Positions 1-11,479 of a DNA stretch of 64,000 nucleotides are shown in pieces; the stretch's first letter is position 1, and each line of letters opens with the position of its first letter. The stretch is from Corylus avellana (lineage: Eukaryota > Streptophyta > Magnoliopsida > Fagales > Betulaceae): NCBI RefSeq assembly GCF_901000735.1, contig NC_081547.1:25040046-25104045 (forward strand), in the 5' to 3' direction. The position numbers were made by a program, and so were the translations under genes. The notes under the pieces were generated by a model. The model was given only the letters and a program-made list of their open reading frames with translations. It did no database searches and was not told the origin of the DNA.

Positions 1-204
1 TCTGCCTTATCAAGTCCTCTTTATTTCTTTTTTCCTTGCTCAAGTCTCGGTCAATCATCTGCTTACTCTTATCGAGTTTACAGCTAAGTTCCTTCCATTC
101 ATCTCCAGAAGTATGTTTTATTCTCCAAACCTGTTTTAGCCTTTGTCTGTTTGCAATCTTCTTGCCACAACCTGCCTCGTAAAAAAACCTATGAGTTCGT
201 CGAC
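1..204 (-). other. Partial coiled-coil-like coding fragment, left edge
   Basis: On the minus strand one frame is open for roughly the last 140 bases before the edge. It translates to a very charged, helix-prone stretch (KQVWRIKHTSGDEWKELS, then several Lys/Asp/Glu/Arg heptad-like segments). It lies downstream, in element orientation, of the primer-binding site and leader at 305-1620, so it could be the start of a gag-like frame of the minus-strand retroelement that leaves the window. A 100-bp gap separates the two, so the link is inference. No family is recognised. Confidence 0.3.
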
Positions 205-304
205 NNNNNNNNNNNNNNNNNNNNNNNNNNNNNNNNNNNNNNNNNNNNNNNNNNNNNNNNNNNNNNNNNNNNNNNNNNNNNNNNNNNNNNNNNNNNNNNN
301 NNNN
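205..304. other. Assembly gap (100 N)
   Basis: Run of 100 unknown bases. It interrupts the region between the coiled-coil-like fragment and the retroelement leader, and nothing can be said about its content. Confidence 0.99.
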
Positions 305-1543
305 TTTTCGTAATCATTCAGTACTCATTCAATATTCATTATATAATCATCCTGTCATTATAATAACTTCCTTTAAACAAACAATTTGTTTAACAAGTTA
401 ATCACTCAATAAAACATCTAAGTATGCACCATCACATGTTATCAACCTCTAAAATACTTTAATATCATTGAACATATATCTTATAAGAGAAATTTAGATC
501 ATGTCACTATATTATATCACTGTATTATATTGTCTTTCAACTCTTACATTTATGCTTCAATTTACCTCAAGAATAATAATCCATTATCTTTACTTAGTAA
601 AAGAAAATTATATCAAAAGCTTTGGCATGTAACTAAAATTTCTCATAATTTCATATCCACTAATGCCTCAAAATTTAAATATTATCCACAACCTAGGAGC
701 ACTAATTCATCCTCAAAACTTTAAGCATCACTTCACTATAATTTACCTCAATTACAGAAAACCTAGCACCTCAAATTCTAAGAATCACCTCAAAGATTTC
801 GTGAATTGTACCTTAAAGTCATCACAATCATTTGAAAATATCAAAATCCTTAAACCACAACTTTATATCTCAAAATATCTTATAGATTCTAGGGTATACC
901 TTATTTGCATTTATCCCTGCAATACTTAGGCATTCACTTCATGCCACTACGTAATCCTTATTCATCAATCTATATATTATAACATCAATCATAGTATCAT
1001 TATTGTCATCGACCAAACCTTAGCCATTACCAAAAACTCATATAAACTCTTATATCATTAATTCAGTTCAAGAATCATTTCACAACCGACATCCATAAGA
1101 CCATTCGTTACTAAGTCACTTACACCATTTGTCTCACAACCTAAATCAATAAAACCATTTTGTCACCAAATTAATTTCACAAATTAGCTCGCAACCTAAA
1201 TCTATAAAATCATCATACGATTTTTTTTTAAATCATGATCAATAATCTTTTCTAAATCCTCGAGACACCTTAAAATATACCCTTATCAATCGATACTCTA
1301 GAAAACTGCCGCAAATCCAAATAGGCAGATACTATAGATCACAACCTATCTATAAAATAAAAATTCATCTCCGTCATTAACATGATCACAATAATAAAAT
1401 CCTCCAAATTAACCACACTAAGATGATTTTTTTTTTTTTTAACAAAAAAAAATTAACCATTAGAAAATGCTCATGCATCATATATTAGAGACCACTCAAA
1501 AACACATACTCTATTTGGCCGGAATGTGGCTTCCCATTAACCC

Positions 1544-1575
<32 letters not shown>

Positions 1576-1620
1576 GAAAAGTCTGCCAGAACCTTATAAC
1601 CTTTGCTCTGATACCAAAAT
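305..1620 (-). repeat. Leader region of a second minus-strand gypsy-type element
   Basis: This stretch is nearly identical to 6693-8004, apart from scattered single-base changes and different poly-T lengths. Read on the minus strand it follows the LTR at 1621-4021 and starts with a methionine-tRNA primer-binding site at 1605-1616. It is therefore the untranslated leader of an element whose coding part would lie to the left. It contains poly-T tracts at about 1427-1440 and 1549-1575. No convincing coding frame is seen. Confidence 0.75.
1605..1616 (-). other. Primer-binding site (initiator Met tRNA), left element
   Basis: The minus strand reads TGGTATCAGAGC, the standard plant LTR-retrotransposon primer-binding site matching the 3' end of initiator methionine tRNA. 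It sits four bases inside the LTR boundary (GTTACA on the minus strand). It fixes both the element's orientation and the LTR end. Confidence 0.9.
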
Positions 1621-4021
1621 TGTAACATCCCCAGCCCGTTAAGACTGAGTTTGCCACTTTTCTTCTTTTACAACAAAAGTTCTTGCAAAGATCTATAAGG
1701 TCTATCAGAGTACTTGATTTTAAATGATACAAAAAATGTATAAAACATTATTCAAGAGATTTTATTACAAGCGAAATTAGAAAACATTAAACTTTAGTTG
1801 CGGAATATCATATTATTATAATCACTGATATGAAAAGACTTTGAAAATTAATAATTATTCCCGTCCCCATTCCGGCCTCCTATTCCAGCATCCTTTCTAC
1901 CTGAAAACAAGAAATAAAACTGAATGAGCCCAAAGGGGGCCCAGCAAGTAAAATCCACAACCATAAATAGTTTTACTCCTTGTTCTCAGTTTTGAAAATC
2001 GTTTTCGCAAATAAATATAATTCTAGCCATAATAATATCTGTATGTACGGTTGCATCTCCCGTAACATATACATACTATTACATCTAGTAATAGATCATC
2101 GTTGTAAATCATCTTTATAAATCATCATCATAATGCATCATTATAAATAATCTTTGTAAATCATCATAGCATATCATCGTTGAAAATATAGTATCATTTT
2201 CTCATAATAAGGCCCATGTACACTATTACCCCTGTGCACGAGGGTTGCGGGTCCTTGTGACCATGGCACTGAACTGTGGCCACAGCCATGCCCGACCGTC
2301 AATTAACTCTTTCTTGGTGCACTCAACGGTCTAGTTGATGGAATACCACCTTCGGGCATAGCCTCCTTCAGTGGTTTCGCCTCCATCCGAGTATCGGTAC
2401 CGAACTCTCATCTTATCTTATCTTGGGGCCAAAAATACTCTCCTCCATACATGTGCCCTCATTTCATAAACATTTATCTCATCTCTTGTACTTTTCTTTG
2501 TACTTCTTTTGATGCATCTTAGGGCAACATGTAGAAGGGTTTATCATTATTTTTCTTTCTTATAATCATCATCATTTCTCAACTTTCTTTTCTTAAAATG
2601 AAAACTTTTCCAAATATAAACTTGTTGTGCTTAGAAAGCATTTAAACAAATAGAAACTTTCTAGATAATTCTTTTAGAAATCTTTCATGCATGCAACATA
2701 ACTTCATAATACGTAAATAAAATAATCATTTACAATTTGATACAAGAATATATAAATAGCATGACATGAAGTAATTTTAGAAGGGGTAGTGAATTTACTT
2801 ACCTCTAGACTGAAGCTATGAGCAGTCTTTAAACTGCTAATTAATCATCTTGAAAAAAATATCTTGTTGTTCCATTCTGTTTATTCACAACTAAATTAAT
2901 AACAATTCACCAAAATCAATTAACTCCAGTCTACTCCTTTTGGGAAGTTAACCCATTAAAATCCAACCCAAAATATCTTATAATTCAGCCCAAGAATAGA
3001 GAATCAACTCATAAACCTAATTCAAAATTCTCTAGAGTGAAACCACCCAATATCATCTTGATTAAATCCAAAAGGTTCTTATCTAAGACCCATTACTCAA
3101 TTTAAAATCAAATACCCATAGCTAAAGGACGAAGAAATTTACCTTTGAAGAACCCATTTTTATTATTCTGCAAATTTCTCTTTTGGCCATCCTCTAAATG
3201 TCTGTTTCTCCCCCTCAGCATCTCACCCGCTTTCTCTTTCTCATGCTTCTCTGTCCATCTCTTCCTCTATTGCAACATTCTCTCTCCCTCTGTCTTCTCT
3301 TTCTTACATCCGTAAAGCTCCCTCTCTCTATCTTCTTGTTTCTTCCTCTCCGTTAAGTAATAAAGCAATGAGAGTAGGTGAAGTCAAAGAAAATTTAAAA
3401 GAAAAGTTCAAAAGCCATGTGGTAAAAGAAGGAAGGAAGAAAAAGGAAGGAGTAATGAGTGGTAGTATTGTGGAAAGTGGGGGAAGAGAGGGGTTGGTCG
3501 TTGGTGTGCTGGTGGAAAATAAGAAAGGAAGATAAGAAAGTGGGTGGGGGCCTCATGGAAAAAGAGAGGGGAGGGTGGAAATAGAGGAATAAATAAAGGA
3601 AAAGAAAGAAAATGGTGTGAATTATTGAAGGGTTCCGGTCCTATATAATAAAAGATGAACATTATTAACAACACTTTGGGCCCACTCCTTATTAAAATTA
3701 TATCTAATCTCATCTAACCATTCTCACACCATTCTTCATTTGCTAACACCAAATCAACTATCCCTCAAAGCTAACTTTCCTTCAAATGTATAATATGTAT
3801 CATTATATCATCATATCTCTTAAAGTCACCAACTAAATTATCAAGCTATAATCTATCCTAAACCTTAGGATGTATGATCTCAAATAAAACTTCATTCCTA
3901 TAATACTCATATAATCCATAAATTCTTCAATAACAAATCTCATCACTTAATATAATTATTAAAATAATATTATCTTCAATTTAATATCTTTAAATGAGGA
4001 TTTTAAATCTGGGGCACTACA
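1621..4021 (-). mobile_element. LTR of gypsy-type retrotransposon (left copy)
   Basis: The LTR is 2401 bp and runs from TGTAACATCC to GGGCACTACA, so it has TG...CA ends. On the minus strand it starts at 4021, directly after a polypurine tract, and ends at 1621, directly before a primer-binding site. About 1621-2812 is nearly identical to 8005-9200. The rest, which is the U3 side on the minus strand, differs from the right LTR. A minus-strand TATA-like motif lies near 3640-3650. About 3200-3340 is pyrimidine-rich on the plus strand and about 3420-3610 purine-rich. Long LTRs and the flanking GAGGACGAAA motif fit a plant chromovirus (Tekay/Del-like), but the lineage is inferred without any polymerase sequence. 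Confidence 0.8.
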
Positions 4022-4057
4022 ATCTTCCCTCCTTATTGAAATTTCGTCCTCGAAATT
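4022..4057 (-). other. Polypurine tract and conserved 3' motif of gypsy-type element
   Basis: On the minus strand the motif CGAGGACGAAATTTC is followed by AAGGAGGGAAGAT and then the LTR start TGTAGTG. The GAGGACGAAAT...GGGGGGA arrangement directly before the 3' LTR is well known in plant Ty3/gypsy elements. It marks 4021 as the start of the 3' LTR of the element lying to its right. Confidence 0.85.
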
Positions 4058-5801
4058 AAAGTCTATAATATTATCGTCCAATCTTCAAATTGAGCGATTT
4101 AGATTTAAAATATTCCTTGCAATCATTCATCAGAGCCTACTCTTCAATATTCGCTTTTATCATGTTGGAATTTCATCTCCTTCTTCTAAGAGTAAATTTT
4201 TATTCACGTTCTAAAGCTTCGATTTATGCAATCGTTCATCAGTTCACACTCAAATCTTACCTCAAAATCTTTTCCATTTTTTTTTTTTTTTTTTTTCCAA
4301 CCTCAATAACAACAATCGAGTTATTCATCGATAGTCTACAGTTAAGGTTTAAACATCAAATTAATAAATCATGTAATCAATAGTTCATACCTCCAAACAT
4401 CATAGTCCTCATTTCAAGCCTGCAATAATTTTCTCGATCTAATTTAATCAATTTTATCAAAAAGGTGTAAAAATCATCCCCGCCTATATTCTCTTTAGTA
4501 TCTCAGTATTCCAAATCATGCATACCAAATTTTAATATGATGCTCTAATAATTATTAACTTCTCACCATCATAAACCTGTAAAAGTAAATAGCACCAACA
4601 TTCTACAGTTTATATTTTCCAAAAACATCATTACATGAATATACCTCAGAAGTGACATCATAATTCGATTCATTCTAAATACACAACCGTTTCTATTTTC
4701 TCATCCCAACTTTGTGTCGATGCTACAATATTAGCGAAAATCTTTCAGTACTACATCTTTACTTGATAAATCATAACTCAACAATAGAAACTCGTAATTA
4801 TGATTTCAACTCAAACGAAATACACGATTACATCAAATGTAAGATTCTCATCCATTCTTGACTAATACATGCTGTGTTTTGCTGCGTTCTAGAGATGAAA
4901 TTGATAAGGAAGCAAAGTAGGATATGGGTAAGTTTCCAGGCTGGAAGTTCCAAAGTACACATGCTATAATTTCTCTCCCTTGGGTCTCGCAAGGTCAAGA
5001 AGAGAAAAGAGAGAAAGATAGTCCTGTTGCTTTCTAGAAATGAAGATTTGAAAAGCATTTCAGGACATGGCATGTATGTGAGACTTTCAAAATACCCACA
5101 TCGGATGCTCTCTCTCTTCTGTCATTTATGGAGACTGAGAAGAAAAGAGAGATATTTAGCCTGAGAAGCATGATCAAGGATAATCTTGCTTCCGCAGGAC
5201 ATGATCAACGATAATCTTGCTTCAATGGTTTACTACTGAGAGTATAAGGTGTTGGGTTTGTGAATCAAATCGGGATGCTTGCATTTTTCTCTCTTTTGAG
5301 GATATGCTCAACTGGAAGAAAAGTCGAGCTTTCATTGTATGGAAGGCTATTAACAGAAGATTTCAGGCGAAGGAGTATGATCAGAAGGCATGTGTTGCAA
5401 TGGAGAAAGAGGTGTGAATTTATATGAAGGGTTTCTGGATAATGAACGAGCGCGTGGTGCGCGTTGGCATGACAATTCATTCAGTTGCCCACGCATGGTA
5501 TTCGAAGTCGTTGATTGAACAGTGGGTTTGAAAAATGAGCTCAGTCGAATTATGACAGGAGACAAGATCCTACTTCCACGGGATCTTTTGACAAAATTTT
5601 CATCGCGGCCCGAGGTCGCCTAACGCTTTGTTGTTTACTGTTTATTTCACCTGAAGTGAAAAATTTCTTTAAAGCCACTCGTCTGCTGCTTCCAGAAACT
5701 TCAAAAAAATCTCTTCAGTTTCTGACGCTTAGTCTCTTCTCAATACTTCATCTCTCCCAAATTCTTCGTATTCTCAACTATTTTTCCTTACTCTCCTAAA
5801 T

Positions 5802-6537
5802 ATGGGAGCATCATCATCATCCGTTAACAACCTCGATTTGAATGTTGCTCCTGCAGCACAACCCATTGTTATGCCTGCCGTGCAACCGGAGGTGCCTGTT
5901 GTTCCCCCTGAAGTGTCTGCTATTCATCCCGTCGTACCTGTTACACACCCTAATGAACCTGCTGCATATCCTAACGTATGGCAGCCAACTTTTGTCTTTG
6001 ACAATCGTCCTATCACTATTCACGATTCTCTCATGCTCCATGATTCTACTGCTGTAGCAGTGGCCAAAGGTTTTGTAATTCCACGGGATCAAACATTCTT
6101 AGCGGATAGGTCGGATACTGATGCTATTAATAATTCATTGGCATTCAGTATCCAAGGTGCAGTTTCTGACATAGCACAACGTTTGAGTGCCAGAAATGTT
6201 GAGCTGAAAGTCTCAAGAAACCAAATCGGGGTCTTACAGCGACTGCTCAAATACTACAAACGAAAACACGTGGATTTGAAGCAGGAGAATACTCAGTTGA
6301 AAAAGATGGTGTTATCTTACGCAGAATACTTGGGACCAAAGATGCTAGAAATGGAGAAGAATACCGAACGTCTCCAGCGACAGCACGAAAAACTCCGGGT
6401 CGATGTTCAGGGGTGTTGCAAGTCTCTCCGCACACGCTCTAGTCAGGTAACTCATTAGAAATAAATATTCTCTTTGATAATTCAATTATATAAATATACG
6501 ATTATGCTCATACTAGGTTTTCTCTGTGCAGAAATAA
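5802..6537 (+). CDS. Spliced coiled-coil ORF, antisense inside a gypsy-type element
   Basis: The start is ATG at 5802 (MGASSSSVNNLDLNVAP). Residues about 15-60 are a Pro/Val/Ala-rich low-complexity stretch. Residues about 118-200 are a long Lys/Glu/Leu-rich coiled coil (for example LQRLLKYYKRKHVDLKQENT). Read straight through it stops at 6458 (218 aa). However, a good donor at 6447 (CAG|GTAACT) and acceptor at 6530-6531 (TGTGCAG) would join SSQ to AAA TAA, giving 216 aa as 5802-6446 plus 6532-6537. The 220 bases upstream look like an mRNA leader (pyrimidine-rich, no ATG just before the start). The frame opposes the surrounding element, as seen for extra antisense ORFs of some plant Ty3/gypsy elements. 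It has no recognised enzymatic domain. It could be an element-encoded accessory protein or a captured host gene. Confidence 0.6.
6448..6531 (+). other. Candidate terminal intron of the antisense ORF
   Basis: GTAACT donor after CAG and TTTTCTCTGTGCAG acceptor with a pyrimidine-rich lead-in; 85 bp counting from 6447. Splicing would replace the last codons (VTH, stop) by Lys and stop. The motifs are seen directly; use of the intron is inferred. Confidence 0.45.
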
Positions 6538-6611
6538 TCTTCCTGGAGCAGCTCTGAGGAATCATCTGCTCATCATTACCACGTATCTCTTTATGCAACA
6601 AATTCCCTTCT

Positions 6612-6646
<35 letters not shown>

Positions 6647-6692
6647 GACACTGGTATGTAATATTATAAGGAGCTTGTTCTCCAAACATTTC

Positions 6693-7927
6693 TTTTCGTA
6701 ATCATTTAGTACTCATTCAATATTCATTATATAATCATCCTATCATTATAATAACTTCCTTTAAACAAACAATCTGTTTAACAAGTTAATCACTCAATAA
6801 AACATCTAAGTATGCACCATCACATGTTATCAACCTCTAAAATACTTTAATATCATTGAACATATATCTTATAAGAGAAATTTAGATCCTGTCACTATAT
6901 TATATCACTGTATTATATTGTCTTTCAACTCTTACCTTTATGCTTCAATTTACCTCAAGAATAATAATCCATTATCTTTACTTAGTAAAAGAAAATTATA
7001 TCAAAAGCTTTGGCATGTAACTAAAATTTCTCATAATTTCATATCCACTAATGCCTCAAAATTTAAATATTATCCACAGCCTAGGAGCATCAATTCATCC
7101 TCAAAACTTTAAGCATCACTTCAATATAATTTACCTCAATTACAGAAAACCTAGCACCTCAAATTCTAAGAATCACCTCAAAGATTTCATGAATTGTACT
7201 TTAAAGTCATCACAATCATTTGAAAATATCAAAATCCTTAAACCACAACTTTATATATCAAAATATCTTATAGATTCTAGGGTATACCTCATTTGCATTT
7301 ATCCCTGCAATACTTAGGTATTCACTTCATGCCACTACGTAATTCTTATTCATCAATCCATATATTATAACATCAATCATAGTATCATTATTGTCATCGA
7401 CCAAACCTTAGTCATTACCAAAAACTCATATAAACTCTTATATCATTAATTCAGTTCAAGAATCATTTCACAACCGACATCCATAAGACCATTCGTTACT
7501 AAGTCACTTACACCATTTGTCTCACAACCTAAATCAATAAAACCATTTTGTCACCAAATTAATTTCACACATTAGCTCGCAACCCAAATCTATAAAATCA
7601 TCATACGATTTTTAAATCATGATCAATAATCTTTTCTAAATCCTCGAGACACCTTAAAATATACCATTATCAATCGATACTCTAGAAAACTGCCGCAAAT
7701 CCAAATAGGCAGATACTATAGATCACAACCTATCTATAAAATAAAAATTCATCTCCGTCATTAACATGATCACAATAATAAAATCCTCCAAATTAACCAC
7801 ACTAAGATGATTTTTTTTTTTTTTAACAAAAAAAAATTAACCATTAGAAAATGCTCATGCATCATATATTAGAGACCACTCAAAAACACATACTCTATTT
7901 GGCCGGAATGTGGCTTCCCATTAACCC

Positions 7928-7959
<32 letters not shown>

Positions 7960-8004
7960 GAAAAGTCTGCCAGAACCTTATAACCTTTGCTCTGATACCA
8001 AAAT
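6693..8004 (-). repeat. Leader region of the right gypsy-type element
   Basis: Near-identical copy of 305-1620. On the minus strand it begins with the primer-binding site at 7989-8000. It contains poly-T tracts (about 7811-7824 and 7932-7958) that differ in length from the left copy. A plus-strand poly-T tract at about 6618-6643 lies just before it. No coding frame is supported. Confidence 0.75.
7989..8000 (-). other. Primer-binding site (initiator Met tRNA), right element
   Basis: Minus strand TGGTATCAGAGC, four bases from the LTR end at 8005. It is identical to the site at 1605-1616 and marks the 5' side of the element that spans 4022-8004. Confidence 0.9.
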
Positions 8005-9795
8005 TGTAACATCCCCAGCCCGTTAAGGCTGAGTTTGCCACTTTTCTTCTTTTTCAACAAAAATTCTTGCAAAGATCTATAAGGTCTATCAGAGTACTTG
8101 ATTTTAAAAGATACAATAAATGCGTAAAACATTTTTTCAAGAGATTTTATTACAAGCGGAATTAGAAAACATTAGATTTTAGTTGCGGAATATCATATCA
8201 TTACAATAACTTATATGAAAAGACTTTGAAAATTAATAATTATTCCCACCCCATTCCGGCCTCCTATTCCAGCATCCTTTCTACCTGAAAACAAGAAATA
8301 AAACTGAATGAGCCCAAAGGGGGCCCAGCAAGTAAAATCCACAACCATAAATAGTTTTACTCCTTGTTCTCGATTTTGAAAATCATTTTCGCAAATAAAT
8401 ATAATTCTAGCCATAATAATATCTGTATGTACGGTTGCATCTCCCGTAACATATACATACTATTACATCCAGTAATAGATCATCGTTGTAAATCATCTTT
8501 ATAAATCATCATCATAATGCATCATTATAAATAATCTTTGTAAATCATCTTAGCATATCTTCGTTGAAAATATAGTATCATTTTCTCATAATAAGCCCCA
8601 TGTACACTATTACCCCTGTGCACGAGGGTTGCGGGTCCTTGTGACCATGGCACTGAACTGTGGCCACAGCCATGCCCGACCGTCAATTAACTCTTTCTTG
8701 GTGCACTCAACGGTCTAGTTGATGGAATACCACCTTCTGGCATAGCCTCCTTCAGTGGGTTCGCCTCCATCCGAGTATCGGTACCGAACTCTTTCTCATT
8801 CTTACTTATCTTGGGGCCAAAAATACTCTCCTCCATACATGTGCCCTCATTTCATAAACATTTATCTCATCTCTTGTACTTTTCTTTGTACTTCTTTTGA
8901 TGCATCTTAGGGCAACATGTATGAGGGTTTATCATCATTTTTCTTTCTTATAATCATCATCATTTCTCAACTTTTTTTTCTCAAATTGAAAACCTTTTCA
9001 AATATAAACTTGTTGTACTTAGAAAGCGTTTAAATAAATAGAAACTTTCTAGATAATTCTTTTAGAAATCCTTCATGCATGCAACATAACTTCATAATAC
9101 ATAAATAAAATAATCGTTTACAATTTACTAAAGAATGAATAAATAGCATGACATGAAGTAATTTTAGAAGGGGTAGTGAATTTACTTACCTCTAGACTGA
9201 AGCTAAAAGTGGTATAAAGGAATCTAGTTGCTCCAATATGACTAACACCACTAGTATATCTTTTGAAACTAATTTCTAAAGTCCGCTATCTCTTGTGTTC
9301 TTTCTTTCTTGTAGCGCTTGGTCTCGCCCTTTATCTCTCTGTTCTGAGTAAACACTCTTAGAAAGAAGAAAGACCGAGTAAAAAGCGGAAGAAGGAAGAA
9401 TATATGCAAGAGATGGGAGAGGAGATGAGTGGTGAAAATTGTGAAGGAGAAGAGCTCTATTTATAGGAGAAAATCAAACACTATTCTACCTTCAATTTAC
9501 AATTATACCCTTATTTTACTATTTCACCAACCCTATACTATTTCACCAACCCTATACTATTCTATCTTCAATTTACAATTATACCCTCATTCTATCTTCA
9601 ATTTACAATTATACCCTCATTCTATCTTCAATTTACAATTATACCCTCATTTTACTATTTCACCAATTACCATTCTCTAATTACCACTCTCATAAATTTC
9701 CCAAAAATTAAAATCCTTAGCTACAATGGATATTAAAATAACATCATTATCAAAATAATCTATTTAAATAGCTTTGAAAATTCTGGGACTCTACA
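8005..9795 (-). mobile_element. LTR of gypsy-type retrotransposon (right copy)
   Basis: 1791 bp, from TGTAACATCC to GGGACTCTACA. It matches the left LTR closely over about 8005-9200 and then diverges completely. The minus strand has a clear TATA-type box (CTATAAATAG, about 9457-9466) in the unshared part, fitting a U3 promoter. The difference in U3 from the left LTR means the two LTRs did not come from one simple insertion. Confidence 0.75.
9561..9650. repeat. Three exact 30-bp tandem repeats in the right LTR
   Basis: The unit begins TCTATCTTCAATTTAC and ends ATACCCTCAT. It occurs three times in a row at 9561, 9591 and 9621, with a diverged partial copy near 9482-9515. It lies in the U3 part of the LTR, upstream of the TATA box on the minus strand, where tandem enhancer-like repeats are common. 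Confidence 0.9.
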
Positions 9796-9994
9796 CCAAT
9801 CCATCCCAATGGATTCAAGTCTCAACATTTTGGGTCCAGCAGCCACCTTCAACCATCAGTAGCTAACTGCTGCTGTCCTCCACCCTTGGCCGCCACCTTC
9901 CGGCCACCACTCAGGCGAACAAAAAAAAAAAAAAAATTCATTATTTCCCTTTCTTTTTCACAAACTTAAGCTTGCACCTTGAGTTTGAGGGAGA
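9796..9994 (+). mobile_element. 3' end fragment of a Copia-type element
   Basis: Short remnant ending in CTTGAGTTTGAGGGAGA, which resembles the polypurine tract directly before the 3' LTR of plant Ty1/copia elements. The bases before it (Pro/Pro-rich GCCACC runs, then poly-A near 9920-9935) carry no intact frame. It abuts the LTR at 9995. Confidence 0.55.
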
Positions 9995-10210
9995 TGTTAG
10001 AATATTTGATATTATTTAGTTTATTATGTTTCCTTACATATTCTAGGGTTTAGTATATAGTTTCTTGCCCACTACTTATTTTTTCTCTATAAATAAAGAG
10101 CTATGTAATCATTATCAATATAGAAGAGATGTAGTCCTATATGCTTCCGCTCTCTCTCTCTTCTCTCTCTCATTCTTCTACTTCCAATATATTCCACAAT
10201 ATATTTAACA
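9995..10210 (+). mobile_element. Short Copia-type LTR (3' LTR)
   Basis: 216 bp from TGTTAGAATATT to AATATATTTAACA, with imperfect inverted ends. It contains a promoter-like TATAAATA at about 10089-10096 and a CT-rich run (about 10146-10170), and follows a polypurine tract. No matching 5' LTR is in the window, so this is the right end of a truncated element. Target duplication cannot be tested. Confidence 0.65.
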
Positions 10211-10422
10211 AACACGATCCAGGTTCTTTTCTCTTGCTTTGATTAAGAGAATATTGACTTATGTAACTTACAATGTTTCTCGAAAGGTAAGTGTTTATTA
10301 TATTAAAAAAAAAATAATAAATAAATAAATTGAGTTCTACAATGGACGATGTTGCAAAAGTGAATAATTAATATAATATAGTTAGATCCAAACTTATTAA
10401 TTTAAGCGATGCACATGACATG

Positions 10423-11412
10423 TGTTGGGTTTTGAATTGCCAAATTCGGTGACAAAATACATTCATCTGCAATCCTGTCAGCAGTGCATACACGAGGTGT
10501 TGTGTCAAGAGAAGACCTAGAAGATGTGGTTAAGCTTAACCAATCATAATAGAAGACCTATATGATATGGTTAAGTTTAATCAAATCGGAATTCTTTAAT
10601 TAGAGTTAAAATAGGATTTGATTAAATTTCGTATCCTGCACATGTATCAGTATTCGGACCATAACTTTCGGCTCAAGAATCGGATTGAGGTGAAACCAGC
10701 GGCATTGGAAAGCTAACACAAAATTCTACAAATCTTTGTGAAATAAGATTTTCAAAATTCGAAAGTTAGCTATGCCAAAATCGTCTCGCAAGATAAGGAA
10801 GAAAATTTGGATGAATCCTATTCCAACTAGAACTAGTTTTTCTTCCCATTTCAACTAGTACTAGGTTTTCTTGTAGTCTATATATAGAGAGCTGTTATGC
10901 ACGAAATTGTAAGGAATTCCACATAAGAATTCCATGTGCTAAGAGAGCGTTTAAGATATTGAGTGTTAGGGTTAGTCTCTCTTAGAGTTAAAGGTTGTGT
11001 CTTCATCACAAATCATATACAACCGAAGTCTACCGGAGTTCCGGTAAAGGAGATCAAGTAGAAGGATTGTGCCAGATGTTCTGGAAAGGGCTACTGCGGT
11101 AGAAGTCAAGTGGGTCGCTTGTCTTATATAGGAAGTGTCAATTGCAAAGGTTTTGTAAGTGTGAACTTCTTGTAATCCTTATTCTTTTATAGTTGATTGA
11201 TTTCCTGGGTTTGGCTGCCCCGGAGAGGTTTTACATTTTAGAGAGTTCTCTAAATGGTTTCCTCTTCGTAACCAAAATATTTGTGTCTCTGTGATCTATT
11301 GTTCTACATATTTTGGTTGTATGCTTGTTTAATTTTTAATTCCGCGTATTATTTGCATACACCTATTCAACCCCCTTATTGGTGTCGTTTGGAGTCGTTT
11401 ATAGTTTTTTCA
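10423..11412 (+). repeat. 5' LTR of the gag-only retrotransposon
   Basis: Begins TGTTGGGTTTTG and ends GTTTTTTCA. A TATA-type box (CTATATATAGAGAG) at about 10878-10891 would be its promoter. It is near-identical to 13937-14927. Confidence 0.93.
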
Positions 11413-11414
11413 AT

Positions 11415-11426
11415 TGGTATCAGAGC
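11415..11426 (+). other. Primer-binding site of the gag-only element
   Basis: TGGTATCAGAGC, matching the 3' end of initiator methionine tRNA, two bases after the LTR end. Confidence 0.93.
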
Positions 11427-11479
11427 GGGTTCACTTTGTTTGGATTAAATTCCTGAGTGAGATCCTTGACTCCTTTGCT

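Larger units (their letters stand above)
4022..8004 (-). mobile_element. Internal region of a non-autonomous gypsy-type element lacking gag-pol
   Basis: These 3983 bp lie between a primer-binding site (7989-8000) and a polypurine tract (4022-4035), both reading on the minus strand. No protease, reverse transcriptase, RNase H or integrase frame is visible on the minus strand, and the span is too short for a full polyprotein plus leader, so the element is non-autonomous (LARD-like). Its only convincing reading frame is on the plus strand (5802-6537). From about 4060 to 5100 I see AT-rich non-coding sequence with a poly-T run at 4278-4297. From about 5100 to 5580 there are short, unremarkable frames. 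Confidence 0.7.

Noticed and set aside
3408..3713. 101-codon minus-strand frame in the left LTR
   Set aside because: Pyrimidine-rich low-complexity (Phe/Pro/Leu/Ser) inside an LTR; no start context or family resemblance.
4090..4383. 97-codon plus-strand frame in the gypsy-type internal region
   Set aside because: AT-rich, with poly-Phe from a poly-T run; no domain.
9429..9680. 83-codon frame with repeated NLQLYPHSI peptide
   Set aside because: It is the translation of three 30-bp tandem repeats in an LTR, not a gene.
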